DNA of 25,179 nucleotides, taken from contig CAIXNQ010000149.1 of the NCBI GenBank assembly GCA_903920835.1, positions 1 to 25,179 on the forward strand, written 5' to 3'. Under the pieces are notes generated by a model that searched no databases, was not told the origin of the DNA, and saw only the letters and a list, made by a program, of their open reading frames with translations. The position numbers and the translations under genes were made by a program. Of the stretch, positions 17,101 through 24,042 are shown in pieces. Source of the stretch: an uncultured Bacteroidota bacterium (GTDB lineage: Bacteria; Bacteroidota; Bacteroidia; Flavobacteriales; Flavobacteriaceae). Positions within the stretch are counted from its first letter, which is position 1, and every line of letters begins with the position of its first letter.

Positions 17101-19020
17101 TGTATAGGAAGTGGTGATTATTTAATCGCGGATGGTTCTGTAACTAATGGTGGAAATGATAAAGTTTGGGAACAAACAGTAACTGTTTTACCAAACCATG
17201 ATTATATATTCAAATATAAATTGCAAACAATTGCAATGCCTAATCAAGCTAATATTGAAATTAAAGTCAATGGTGTTTCAATAGGAACTGATATTGCACC
17301 TTCAACCAATTGTGATTTTGCAACTTTTAGTCACGTTTGGCATTCTGGACCAAATAATACTGCCGATATTGCGATGTTTGATAAGATAACAATTGCAAAC
17401 GGAAATGACTTTGCTATTGATGATATTTCGTTTACTGAAGCTGTGCCTCAGTGCGCAACTACTGCTGCAATGACTATTACAGTTAATCCAAAAGTAACTC
17501 CAACTTTTACACAAGTTGCAGCAATATGTTCTGGAGCAAGCTTATCTGCATTACCTACATTATCTACAAATACATCTAATCAAATATCTGGTAATTGGTC
17601 ACCAGCTTTGAATAATTTGGCTACAACTACTTACACATTTACTCCAACACCAACAGAGTGCGCAACGACTTCATCTATGACAATTGTTGTAAATACTACT
17701 ACTGCTCCAACAGCAGTTGCACAAAATCTTTGTACTGGTTCAAAAGTTTCTGATTTAGTTGCGACAGGAACAGCAATTCAATGGTATGATGTTGCTACTG
17801 GTGGTGCACCTTTAGCAGGTAATACATTATTAGTTTCTGGAAACTACTATGCAACTCAAACATTAAATTCTTGTGAAAGCAATAGAACTAATGTTACTGT
17901 TAACATTAATAGTTTAACTACACCAACATTTACTCAAATTCCAACAATTTGTTCAGGAAGTAGTTCAACTTCACTATTGCAAAATAGTTCAACAAATACA
18001 CCAATTGCTATAACTGGTACTTGGTCACCAGCTTGGAATGATACCGTAACTACACTTTACACATTTACACCTGTTGTTGGACAATGTGCATCAACGGCAA
18101 CAATGTTAATAACTGTAAATCCTATTATTACTCCAACATTTACACAAGTGCCTTCAATTTGTACAGGAGATAATTTGAGTGCATTGCCGACAAGCTCTAC
18201 AAATACGCCTAACGCTATTACTGGAACTTGGGTGCCTGCAACAATGAATAATACGCTAACAACAACTTATTCATTTGCTCCAACTGCTGGACAGTGTGCT
18301 ACAACTGTAACAATGACTATAGTTGTAAATCCAGTAGTAACTCCCGATTTTAATATTTTATCAACTTATTGTTCTGTAAAACCTGTTCTATCACTATTGT
18401 TAACATCTCCAAATGGAGTTACTGGAACTTGGAATCCTTCTGCTATTGACAATATTTCAAATGGAACCTATGTTTTCACAGCTTCAATTGGACAGTGCGC
18501 AAATACTCAAACAGTCAATATTACTATTAACAAAACACCTGATTTCCAAATTCAAGCGGGTTGTCAAGAAAGTCAATTTGTTTTAGAAGCTTTTCCTTTA
18601 AATAACTCTTATACTTCAAGTTCAGTTATTCATTCTTGGGAAGATAGTTCATCAGTAATTTTAGGTACAACACAGTCTATTATTATTTCTCAGCCAGGTA
18701 CATATTTTTGTAATATTACATCAAACGGATGTTCAGCAAAATTACCAGTGACAGTTGCTCAAACTGCCTGTTTGATTCAGAAAGGTATTTCACCTAATGG
18801 TGATGGTGCTAATGAAGTATTTGACTTGTCTGCTAGAAATGTAAGTATGCTTTCAATCTATAATAGATATGGTAGAAAAGTCTACAGCAAGTCTAATTAT
18901 GTTAAAGAATGGGGAGGACAATCTGATTCTGGGGATGTATTGCCGGATGGCACATACTATTACATAATAGAACAAGAAAACGGAGAAACATTATCAGGTT
19001 GGATATTGATTAATAAATAA
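11125..19020 (+). CDS. Giant modular surface adhesin with CHU_C/gliding-type C-terminal domain
   Basis: A 2631-residue surface protein. The start is the ATG at 11125, giving the signal peptide MKKFILLIVILFSFSGYSQ. Domains in order are: a cleaved-adhesin or MAM-like domain (about 20-209), then Fn3-like (210-305), CUB (306-425), Fn3-like (426-531), CUB (532-652) and Fn3-like (653-750). A Cys-rich domain follows (about 754-905), then a PKD/Ig-like segment. Eight Ig-like repeats of the TPTFTQIPxICSG...GTWSP...TYTFTP...QCATT type lie between about 990 and 2470. They are interrupted by a lamin-tail-like domain (about 1580-1745) and a carbohydrate-binding-like domain (about 1937-2108). The C-terminus from about 2549 (KGISPNGDGANEVFDL, YNRYGRKVY, LPDGTYYYII) is the gliding-motility-associated CHU_C domain, a type B T9SS signal. 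SprF-like and OmpA-like genes follow. It probably acts as a SprB-like adhesin; the ligand is unknown. Confidence 0.9.
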   Translation: MKKFILLIVILFSFSGYSQLALEGFESTTGPDALPSTNWTLGTGNWAVFDNGVGLAQRWGINSGVSTPPLVYAGTNAAFVNRENAGINTTRQDWMATPAFTVPTNAQLKFWTRTRVAGDQGTVYYAKIKPVSASLQDNTNDYVVINATGATWSENTLNAVYNEYEEKVVDIPASYVGQQVYIAFEMEFTQPTTSIGGDSWLIDNVKVSSLCVAPTLPTASPILATSASLSWGNPGNAAAFEIENMLATATPTGMATTTGILANTYLQTSLTPLTDYKYYVRAVCGTDFSAWVGPFTYTTLDAGPQCGGNYVDSGGTTANYANSENITTVICPLNTGDQVTVTFTTFDIETNWDGLYVFDGASVSSPQIPSTNGPGTSSILSVPGAYWGTTNPGPFTSSSPDGCLTFNFKSDGSVAHAGWTANITCAQPPLCPKPTALSTTAVLATTATLAWTNVGPATAWQVIALPCGSPAPDATTTGWIDAPTNPFTIPNTSPLTPATCYDFYVRGVCSPTEFSAVAGPKTATTPVLPPLCGGNFVDSGGVSASYQNNEDITTTICPTDPNTQAVTVVFTSFDTEVKYDGMYVYDGNSITSPLIPSTNGAGTSTALSVPGAYWGTTIPGPFTSSSPDGCLTFRFRSDSVVTKTGWLANIICDPKPNCTKPTNVTVTNITQNSALISWTETGSSSNWQILVLPASAPAPTATSINWTDVSTNPYTYTGFGQGSNKVYIRSKCSNTIGDNSNWSSPVTFSTPPPSCITNDPAGNSCSVSVPICNLNGYCGNTSSAYVPPHTWTELTSAFCGSIDNNSFLSFVATGTTVSLNVWVTTSTSNLGIQFMVFSAATCGSGPVTNFGCLSPIAPSLTGPTTFTATGLTPGQTYYLMIDGYAGDVCDYVIAAGQGVQLPVDITPVTSTTTPTICTGQTATLNANGGTGQYTWETLNGGTLNTTTGNTVVFTPPGIGSFDIKATTTGGNLNCPASKTQTITVVDYVTTTFTQIPAFCQGTTAPLLPTSSTNNPPITGTWSPSVINNTTVGTTTYTFTPNVTFCATPYNMQVTVSQPVTPTFFQPPPICLGASAPILNPNSNNNPPISGTWLPPIVSNTASGNYVFTPNSGQCATTTNLSVIVNQTCAFGSQANAAWLSNCSQSNFFNTVGSGASIIGPVANVFVTNQGTYTQNSGNFLLKGAELKTYKSSVANVCSAKLKYRVYLQSATPPAFSVMDLPFFSNCGTNGQYTIGAGPCNTGDQKWQKVLPNTLYPTESPIDLTAYPPGKYFLETYYEITGSADTTNGCGDTILINNNGANFIADYSIQSALSSIVSNPTTCGGTQGTITISGLAANTSYSLTYNFGTTAVGPLAITSAITGEIIISGLTAGTYSNINLTANGCSFPITAPVILQDPNLPVVNVNPVIKCDLQTDAITATPVIPGNYTYNWTVPTGETPPGNVPSFNPTVSGPHSVIITDTTTNCSSISSSGNVTINPNITPTFSPIAPFCAGIVAPILQNISNAPESISGTWMPATIDNTTSGTYVFTASSGTCITPVSLSVNVYQGVPTPTLNITQPTCTTPATVVVQGPLNNSGNIVSNLFISEVTDAQTGQLTYVELYNGTGAPVDLSNYKLKFYTFGNNPTPGSPANLSCNLSLSGTVANNATNLIKVSNAANIVGVTPNQTFTTCGGVNNNDSIRLTTSSDVEIDSWGAIDGSIFTPLGQPGYTYRRHANATIPSLTWNPADWDAVDPEDYSNLGIYPIIGDSYVYSLDGGPTQTGTTFTPVAVGNNHYITATNTVTGCSSQIQFNIIAPVPVNPVTDFAYPTPICQAAPINPLPNTNIMPGFTPNGTYSATPAGLVIDPNTGLINLSTSTSGTYTIKYEILPVGCLLTGSSTFQIVIDQQITPTFNPIGSICEGSTLAALPTTSTNGVSGSWSPALNNTTTTTYTFTPNPLNLVGNNLIVNGDFSAGNTGFTSDYSYITNAGTNGQQKAYGIVSSANTWFQFFPACIGSGDYLIADGSVTNGGNDKVWEQTVTVLPNHDYIFKYKLQTIAMPNQANIEIKVNGVSIGTDIAPSTNCDFATFSHVWHSGPNNTADIAMFDKITIANGNDFAIDDISFTEAVPQCATTAAMTITVNPKVTPTFTQVAAICSGASLSALPTLSTNTSNQISGNWSPALNNLATTTYTFTPTPTECATTSSMTIVVNTTTAPTAVAQNLCTGSKVSDLVATGTAIQWYDVATGGAPLAGNTLLVSGNYYATQTLNSCESNRTNVTVNINSLTTPTFTQIPTICSGSSSTSLLQNSSTNTPIAITGTWSPAWNDTVTTLYTFTPVVGQCASTATMLITVNPIITPTFTQVPSICTGDNLSALPTSSTNTPNAITGTWVPATMNNTLTTTYSFAPTAGQCATTVTMTIVVNPVVTPDFNILSTYCSVKPVLSLLLTSPNGVTGTWNPSAIDNISNGTYVFTASIGQCANTQTVNITINKTPDFQIQAGCQESQFVLEAFPLNNSYTSSSVIHSWEDSSSVILGTTQSIIISQPGTYFCNITSNGCSAKLPVTVAQTACLIQKGISPNGDGANEVFDLSARNVSMLSIYNRYGRKVYSKSNYVKEWGGQSDSGDVLPDGTYYYIIEQENGETLSGWILINK

Positions 19021-19021
19021 T

Positions 19022-19064
19022 AAAGTCAGCCTTGAGTGTTTATTACAATATTCAAGGTTACTTT
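19022..19064 (+). terminator. Weak intercistronic hairpin, possible attenuator
   Basis: CCTTGA (19030-19035) pairs with TCAAGG (19052-19057), and AAAGT (19022-19026) pairs with ACTTT (19060-19064) across a small internal loop. A short T-run overlaps its end. It may reduce read-through from the adhesin gene into the SprF-like gene or protect mRNA 3' ends. It is much weaker than the terminators at 8469 and 21956. Confidence 0.4.
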
Positions 19065-19120
19065 TATAATAATTCTAAAATTATCTTTCACTTTAACTAT
19101 TAAAGAAACACTAAAAAAAG

Positions 19121-20041
19121 ATGAACAAATTATATTATATTGCATTATTAGGATTACTCTTTGTTTCGGAAATAAACGCACAACAGGATCCACATTACAC
19201 TCAGTACATGTATAACATGAACGTTATAAATCCTGCTTATGCAGGTTCGAAAGAAAACCTATCCTTTGGTTTATTATATCGTAAACAGTGGGTCGATATA
19301 GAAGATGCTCCAACCACATTTACAGCTTCGGGATCATCTCCAATTGGTAAAAATGTTGGTATTGGTCTTTCTGTAATTTCAGACAAAATTGGTCCTGTTG
19401 AAGAAAATAACATTTATGGAGACTTTTCTTATACTCTAAATTTAGGAGGTGAACACCGCTTGGCATTTGGGGTTAAAACTGGTGTAACTCTACACAAAAT
19501 TGATTTTAATAGAATTTATCCAACTTTACCAAATATTAACGATGATGCTTTTTCTGGAAGTAATCCTAGTACAGCCCACATGAATTTTGGTTCAGGTTTA
19601 TTCTATTATACCAACAAATATTATGTTGCATTCTCTATTCCAAATATGCTAAATTCTACTTATCTTGACTATAATGGGAGAAAGTATGGAAGTGAAGTGT
19701 CACACTATTTCTTGACTGGAGGTTATGTTTTTGATTTATCTCCATCTGTTAAATTCAAACCTTTTGCAATGTTAAAATCTGCATTCAAAGCACCAGTTTC
19801 TTTGGATGCTTCTACAAACTTCTTATTTAACCAAGTTTTTGAAGTTGGAGCAACTTACAGACTTCAGGATAGTTATGGTTTTATGGTAAATTACGCAATC
19901 ACTCCAACGCTACGAATAGGATATGCATATGACAGAATTATTTCAGACTTGAAAACAAGTACTCCTTCATCACACGAAATAATTATGTTATTTGATTTGA
20001 ATTTTCCAAAAAAGATATCACGTTCCTCAAGATACTTCTAA
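19121..20041 (+). CDS. PorP/SprF family outer-membrane protein
   Basis: A 306-residue protein with a 21-residue signal peptide ending in INAQ. The mature start QDPHYTQYMYNMNVINPAYAG is the hallmark of the PorP/SprF family, followed by the RKQWVDIEDAPTTFTASGSSPI segment. The rest has the alternating pattern of an outer-membrane barrel and ends in Phe. In F. johnsoniae, SprF is needed to export the adhesin SprB, and SprF-like proteins are encoded next to substrates with type B (CHU_C) C-terminal domains. Its place 100 bp after such an adhesin gene fits that exactly, so it is probably the dedicated export or attachment partner. The gap to the next gene is 20 bp, so these two are co-transcribed. 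The order adhesin, sprF, ompA-like resembles the sprB locus, but this may be a paralogue, so I give no gene symbol. Confidence 0.93.
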   Translation: MNKLYYIALLGLLFVSEINAQQDPHYTQYMYNMNVINPAYAGSKENLSFGLLYRKQWVDIEDAPTTFTASGSSPIGKNVGIGLSVISDKIGPVEENNIYGDFSYTLNLGGEHRLAFGVKTGVTLHKIDFNRIYPTLPNINDDAFSGSNPSTAHMNFGSGLFYYTNKYYVAFSIPNMLNSTYLDYNGRKYGSEVSHYFLTGGYVFDLSPSVKFKPFAMLKSAFKAPVSLDASTNFLFNQVFEVGATYRLQDSYGFMVNYAITPTLRIGYAYDRIISDLKTSTPSSHEIIMLFDLNFPKKISRSSRYF

Positions 20042-20061
20042 CATCAAACGTTTAAGAAAAA

Positions 20062-21939
20062 ATGAAAAAATTATATATAGCACTTAGTTTTGTTATTTTA
20101 AGTACAAGTTTAATAGCACAAACAAAAGACACCAAAAAAGCCGACAAACTTTACAGCCAATTCAAATATGTTGCAGCGGCAGAAGAATATTTGAAAATTG
20201 TAAATGCAAATAAAGCGGATGCTTACGTATATAAGCAACTTGCAGATAGCTATTACAATACTTTCAATGCTACGGAAGCTGTAAAATGGTATGCAAAAGC
20301 AATTATCCAAAATCAAGATGCAGAAACCTATTATCGCTATTCTCAAATGCTTAAAGCTAATTCAAAGTATGAAGAAGCAAACAAACAAATGGAAAAGTTT
20401 GCGTCAAAAGCACCTAATGATCAAAGAGCTAAAGCTTTTTTAGCGAATCCAAATTACCTACCAAAATTATTAGACAAGCAAAAAGGTTATGAAGTAAAAT
20501 CTTTAGAAATCAATAGCGATCAGTCTGACTTTGGAGCAGTGCTTAGTGGTAATTTACTTTATTTTGCTAGTGCCAGAAACAAAGCAAAAAAAGTCTATGG
20601 ATGGACAAATGAGCCTTTTTTAGATATCTATCAAGCAAATTATAATTTAGATGGAACTATTACTAATGCAGTTCCTGTTGCTGAATTGAACACAAAATTT
20701 AATGACGGTCCCGTTACTATAAGCAAAGACGGAAACACGATGTATTTTGCAAGCGAAAGTTTCAAAGAACACAGTTATGAAAAAGACAAAGTGACTAAAA
20801 ATAAAATGGGTCAGGTAAATTTGTTTAAAGCAACAAAATCGGGTTCTACTTGGGGTAATGTTTCTCCACTTCCATTTAACAGTAGTGCTTATTCAACAGC
20901 AAATCCTTCAATTAGTCAAGATGGTAAAACATTATATTTTTCATCAAATATGCCCGGTGGATTAGGTGGTAATGACATCTGGAAAGTTTCAATTAGTTCT
21001 ACAGGAAGTTTTGGAAAACCTGAAAATTTAGGAAATAGAGTTAACACAGAAGGAGATGAGAGTTTTCCATTTATTGGTGAAGATAACAAAACATTGTTTT
21101 TTGCATCAAGCGGAAAACCTGGATTAGGTGGTTTAGATATTTTTCAAATTGACATTAGCAAAGGAGCTACTTCAGAAGCGATTAATTTAGGAAAACCAGT
21201 AAATAGTGAAAAAGATGATTTTGCTTTCAGTTTCTATCAAGATAAAAATATAGGCTTTTTCTCAACCAACAGAGACAAACAAGACCAACTTTATCAAGCA
21301 AAACCAGTTTGTGCTTTAGATATTCTAACTATTGTAACAAATACAAAAACTGGTGAAATTTTAAGTAAAGCCACAGTTGCAATTGTTGATGAAAAGAAAA
21401 ATATTATTGCAACTGAAATCTGTAATGATAAAGGTGAAGTTAATTTTAGAGTAGAATGTGAAAAAACTTATACTATTCAAGTTTCAAAGGATGGCTTTGA
21501 AGGTAACACTTATAGTGTTGCTTCTGTAAGTAAAGCAACTCAAACAAAAATTGCTGCTGCTTTACAACCAATTGAAATTATTATTACTGAAAAAGAAGTG
21601 GTCTTAAACGATATTTTCTTTGAATTTAATAAAAGTAATGTAACTCAAGAAGCTGCATTTGAACTTGACAAGTTAGTTCAAGCTATGAAGAGTAATGAAA
21701 AACTCGTAATACTTGTTAAAGCACATACGGATAACAGAGGAAGTGAGCAATATAATTTGAAACTTTCAGAAGCTAGAGCAAATGGAACTGTTCAGTATGT
21801 AATTTCAAAAGGAATTCCTGCAAGTAGAATTTCTGGAAAAGGTTTTGGCGCAACTGAACCATTAGTTGATTGCAAAGACAAGTGTACAGAAGAAGAACAT
21901 ACTAAAAACAGACGATCAGAATTCTTGATTGTTAAGTAA
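20062..21939 (+). CDS. TPR/PD40/OmpA-domain envelope protein of the adhesin locus
   Basis: A 625-residue exported protein. Residues 1-20 are a signal peptide (STSLIAQ) with no lipobox Cys, unlike PorE-type lipoproteins. Domains in order: TPR-like helices (about 20-125, including YVYKQLADSYYNTFNATEA); PD40/WD40-like beta-propeller repeats (about 150-410: LYFASAR, MYFASES, LYFSSNMPGGLGGNDIW, LFFASSGKPGLGGLDIF); a carboxypeptidase-regulatory-like domain (about 415-505); and an OmpA C-terminal peptidoglycan-binding domain (about 515-625: HTDNRGSEQYNLKLSEARA, NRRSEFLIV). It probably ties the adhesin-SprF assembly to peptidoglycan. The order matches proteins encoded after sprF in gliding Flavobacteria and resembles the T9SS component PorE in domain order. 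A strong terminator follows. The envelope-anchor role is inference; the domain calls are firm. Confidence 0.9.
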   Translation: MKKLYIALSFVILSTSLIAQTKDTKKADKLYSQFKYVAAAEEYLKIVNANKADAYVYKQLADSYYNTFNATEAVKWYAKAIIQNQDAETYYRYSQMLKANSKYEEANKQMEKFASKAPNDQRAKAFLANPNYLPKLLDKQKGYEVKSLEINSDQSDFGAVLSGNLLYFASARNKAKKVYGWTNEPFLDIYQANYNLDGTITNAVPVAELNTKFNDGPVTISKDGNTMYFASESFKEHSYEKDKVTKNKMGQVNLFKATKSGSTWGNVSPLPFNSSAYSTANPSISQDGKTLYFSSNMPGGLGGNDIWKVSISSTGSFGKPENLGNRVNTEGDESFPFIGEDNKTLFFASSGKPGLGGLDIFQIDISKGATSEAINLGKPVNSEKDDFAFSFYQDKNIGFFSTNRDKQDQLYQAKPVCALDILTIVTNTKTGEILSKATVAIVDEKKNIIATEICNDKGEVNFRVECEKTYTIQVSKDGFEGNTYSVASVSKATQTKIAAALQPIEIIITEKEVVLNDIFFEFNKSNVTQEAAFELDKLVQAMKSNEKLVILVKAHTDNRGSEQYNLKLSEARANGTVQYVISKGIPASRISGKGFGATEPLVDCKDKCTEEEHTKNRRSEFLIVK

Positions 21940-21955
21940 TTTTATTTTCTAATAT

Positions 21956-22001
21956 AAAATTCGACTTCAAAAGTATTTTTTTTGAAGTCGAATTTTTTTT
22001 T
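21956..22001 (+). terminator. Strong terminator of the adhesin operon
   Basis: A perfect 17-bp stem pairs 21956-21972 with 21980-21996 (core TTCGACTTC/GAAGTCGAA) around a 7-nt loop and is followed by a T-run. An A-run on the left side could make it work on the other strand too. Confidence 0.92.
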
Positions 22002-22037
22002 ATAAACTTTGTTTGAAATATTAATAAACTAACTTTT

Positions 22038-23786
22038 ATGAAACTACTTTATTCTTACATAATCAAACACAAATTGCTTTTGTTTTTTGCGCTAATTATG
22101 GCAGCAATTAATATTTGTTTTAGTCTTTCAGATTCAATTATCACAGGAAAACTAATGCAAGATTGTGGTGTAGGTCTATTGAAATACAAAAATCACCCAA
22201 TAGATTTTGTGAAATCTTTGACTTTCTGGTTAAGTTTATCACTTGGTGCTGCAATGATTTCGAGAATTACTAAAAATTTTCAAGATTATTTCACTAACAT
22301 CATAATTCAACGAACTGGTGCACAAATGTACACCGACGGAATAAAGAAATCTCTTGATTTGCCTTTTGAAGAATTTGAAGACCAAAGAAGTGGAGAAACT
22401 TTAAGCAAACTTCAAAAAGTTCGATACGATTCTGAGAAACTAATTACGCTCTCAATATCATTTATCTTTCAAACAATTATTGGTTTTGCTTTTGTCATCA
22501 TTTATGTTTCTCGGATTGATTATAGAATTTCGATAATATATATAATTACTGCTCCAATAATTGCTTTAGTTAGTTCTTATTTAGGTAAAAAAATAAAACA
22601 AGTTTCTGTTAAAATAGTAAACCAAACCAATACTTTGGCAGGTTCTACTACAGAAAGTTTGAGAAATATTGAGCTTGTAAAAAGTTTAGGACTTACCTAT
22701 CAAGAAGAAAAAAGATTGAATTTAAACACGTTTAAAATTTTACAATTAGAACTTGAGAAAATTCGATTTATTAGAAGTTTAAGTTTTATTCAAGGCACTA
22801 CTGTTCATTTTTTGAGAACTTGCGTTGTCTTTACACTATATTATTTCCTTTTTGATGGTAAGATAATTGTAGGAGATTTATTGACCATGGTGTTCTTTAC
22901 ATTTTTCATTTTTGGACCACTACAAGAATTGGGCAATTTTATTATTGTGGTCAATGAAACCAAAGTATCTATGACCAATTTTAAATTATTATTGAGTGCT
23001 GCCAAAGAATACCGTCCTAAAAATCCAACATCTATTGGTCAAATTCATTCTCTTCGTTTCTCAAATGTGAGTTTTCAGCATAAAACAGCAAGTTTTAAAG
23101 CCGTTGAGAATATTAATTTTGAAATTCAAAAAGGGGAAACTATTGCTTTTGTTGGGCCTTCAGGTTCTGGGAAAACTACCTTGGTTAAATTGCTCGTTGG
23201 ACTTTATCCGCCTGCTAGTGGTCATGTTTATTACAATAATATTGACTCGTCAGAGATTGATTTGTTAGAATTAAGAAAACAACTAGGTTTTGTTACTCAA
23301 GACGCACAACTTTTTTCAGGTTCTATTAGAGAGAACTTGCTTTTTGTGAAACCAAATGCTACTGACGAAGAATTGTATTCGGTGCTCAACAAAGCGAGTT
23401 GTCAAAAATTGCTCAACAGAGCGCAAGATGGTTTGAATACTACAATTGGCGAAGGAGGAATAAAAGTTTCTGGCGGCGAAAAACAACGACTTTCAATCGC
23501 TAGAGCAATATTACGAAATCCGAATTTGTTAATTTTTGATGAAGCTACATCTGCACTAGATTCGATTACTGAAGAAGAGATTAACGAAACCATCAGGTCG
23601 ATTTCTGACAGTCATAGAATCACTGTATTAATTGCCCATAGGTTATCTACCGTTATGCACGCAGATAAGATTTTTGTTTTAGAACAAGGAAAAATCATTG
23701 AGCAAGGCAATCATAATGATTTACTACTTGAAAAAGGCTTGTATTATGCGATGTGGCGTCAACAAATTGGCGAACGTAAAAATTAA
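22038..23786 (+). CDS. ABC exporter, fused permease and ATPase
   Basis: A 582-residue half-transporter of the ABC exporter (MsbA/MDR-like) type. The N-terminal membrane domain (about 10-310) holds roughly six hydrophobic segments and acts as a dimer. The ATPase domain has GPSGSGKTT at 373-381 (Walker A), the signature SGGEKQ at 478-483, LLIFDE at 497-502 (Walker B, with catalytic Glu502) and the switch His534 in IAHRLST. All catalytic residues are intact. The substrate cannot be told from sequence; lipids, peptides and drugs are all possible. There is no C39 peptidase domain, so it is not a bacteriocin-processing transporter. The adhesin operon ends just upstream, so it is a new unit. A DUF5522 gene follows 26 bp downstream and is probably co-transcribed. 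The start at 22038 gives the typical MKLLYSYIIKHK N-terminus. Confidence 0.93.
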   Translation: MKLLYSYIIKHKLLLFFALIMAAINICFSLSDSIITGKLMQDCGVGLLKYKNHPIDFVKSLTFWLSLSLGAAMISRITKNFQDYFTNIIIQRTGAQMYTDGIKKSLDLPFEEFEDQRSGETLSKLQKVRYDSEKLITLSISFIFQTIIGFAFVIIYVSRIDYRISIIYIITAPIIALVSSYLGKKIKQVSVKIVNQTNTLAGSTTESLRNIELVKSLGLTYQEEKRLNLNTFKILQLELEKIRFIRSLSFIQGTTVHFLRTCVVFTLYYFLFDGKIIVGDLLTMVFFTFFIFGPLQELGNFIIVVNETKVSMTNFKLLLSAAKEYRPKNPTSIGQIHSLRFSNVSFQHKTASFKAVENINFEIQKGETIAFVGPSGSGKTTLVKLLVGLYPPASGHVYYNNIDSSEIDLLELRKQLGFVTQDAQLFSGSIRENLLFVKPNATDEELYSVLNKASCQKLLNRAQDGLNTTIGEGGIKVSGGEKQRLSIARAILRNPNLLIFDEATSALDSITEEEINETIRSISDSHRITVLIAHRLSTVMHADKIFVLEQGKIIEQGNHNDLLLEKGLYYAMWRQQIGERKN

Positions 23787-23812
23787 TTTTCATTCAATTA
23801 ATTGCTATCTCG

Positions 23813-24007
23813 ATGAAAGATGAAAATTTGAAAATAGATTCTTCAGATAAAAATAAAGATTCAGAAGATTTGAATCTCGATTTTTATTACACCCCCGAAG
23901 GTTATAAATGTTTTACAGAAAACTTCCATCTAAAGCGTGGCTATTGTTGCCGAAGTGGTTGCCGTCATTGTCCTTATGGTTATGACAAGAAGAAAGATAA
24001 TTTCTAA
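23813..24007 (+). CDS. DUF5522 small Cys-rich protein
   Basis: A 64-residue protein with an acidic, charged first 20 residues and then the DUF5522 core: YYTPEGYKCFTENFHLKRG and YCCRSGCRHCPYGYDKK. Cys33, Cys45, Cys46, Cys50 and Cys53 are visible. The CCxxxCxxCP arrangement suggests a small zinc or iron-sulfur site, but no function is established to my knowledge. It has no signal peptide. It lies 26 bp after the ABC exporter with no terminator between them, so the two are likely co-transcribed. No terminator follows it either: the 21-bp array 2 begins about 35 bp past the stop and may lie in its 3' untranslated region. Confidence 0.85.
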   Translation: MKDENLKIDSSDKNKDSEDLNLDFYYTPEGYKCFTENFHLKRGYCCRSGCRHCPYGYDKKKDNF

Positions 24008-24042
24008 ACTTTCTGTTTATTTTGTTATTTCATAAACTCGGC

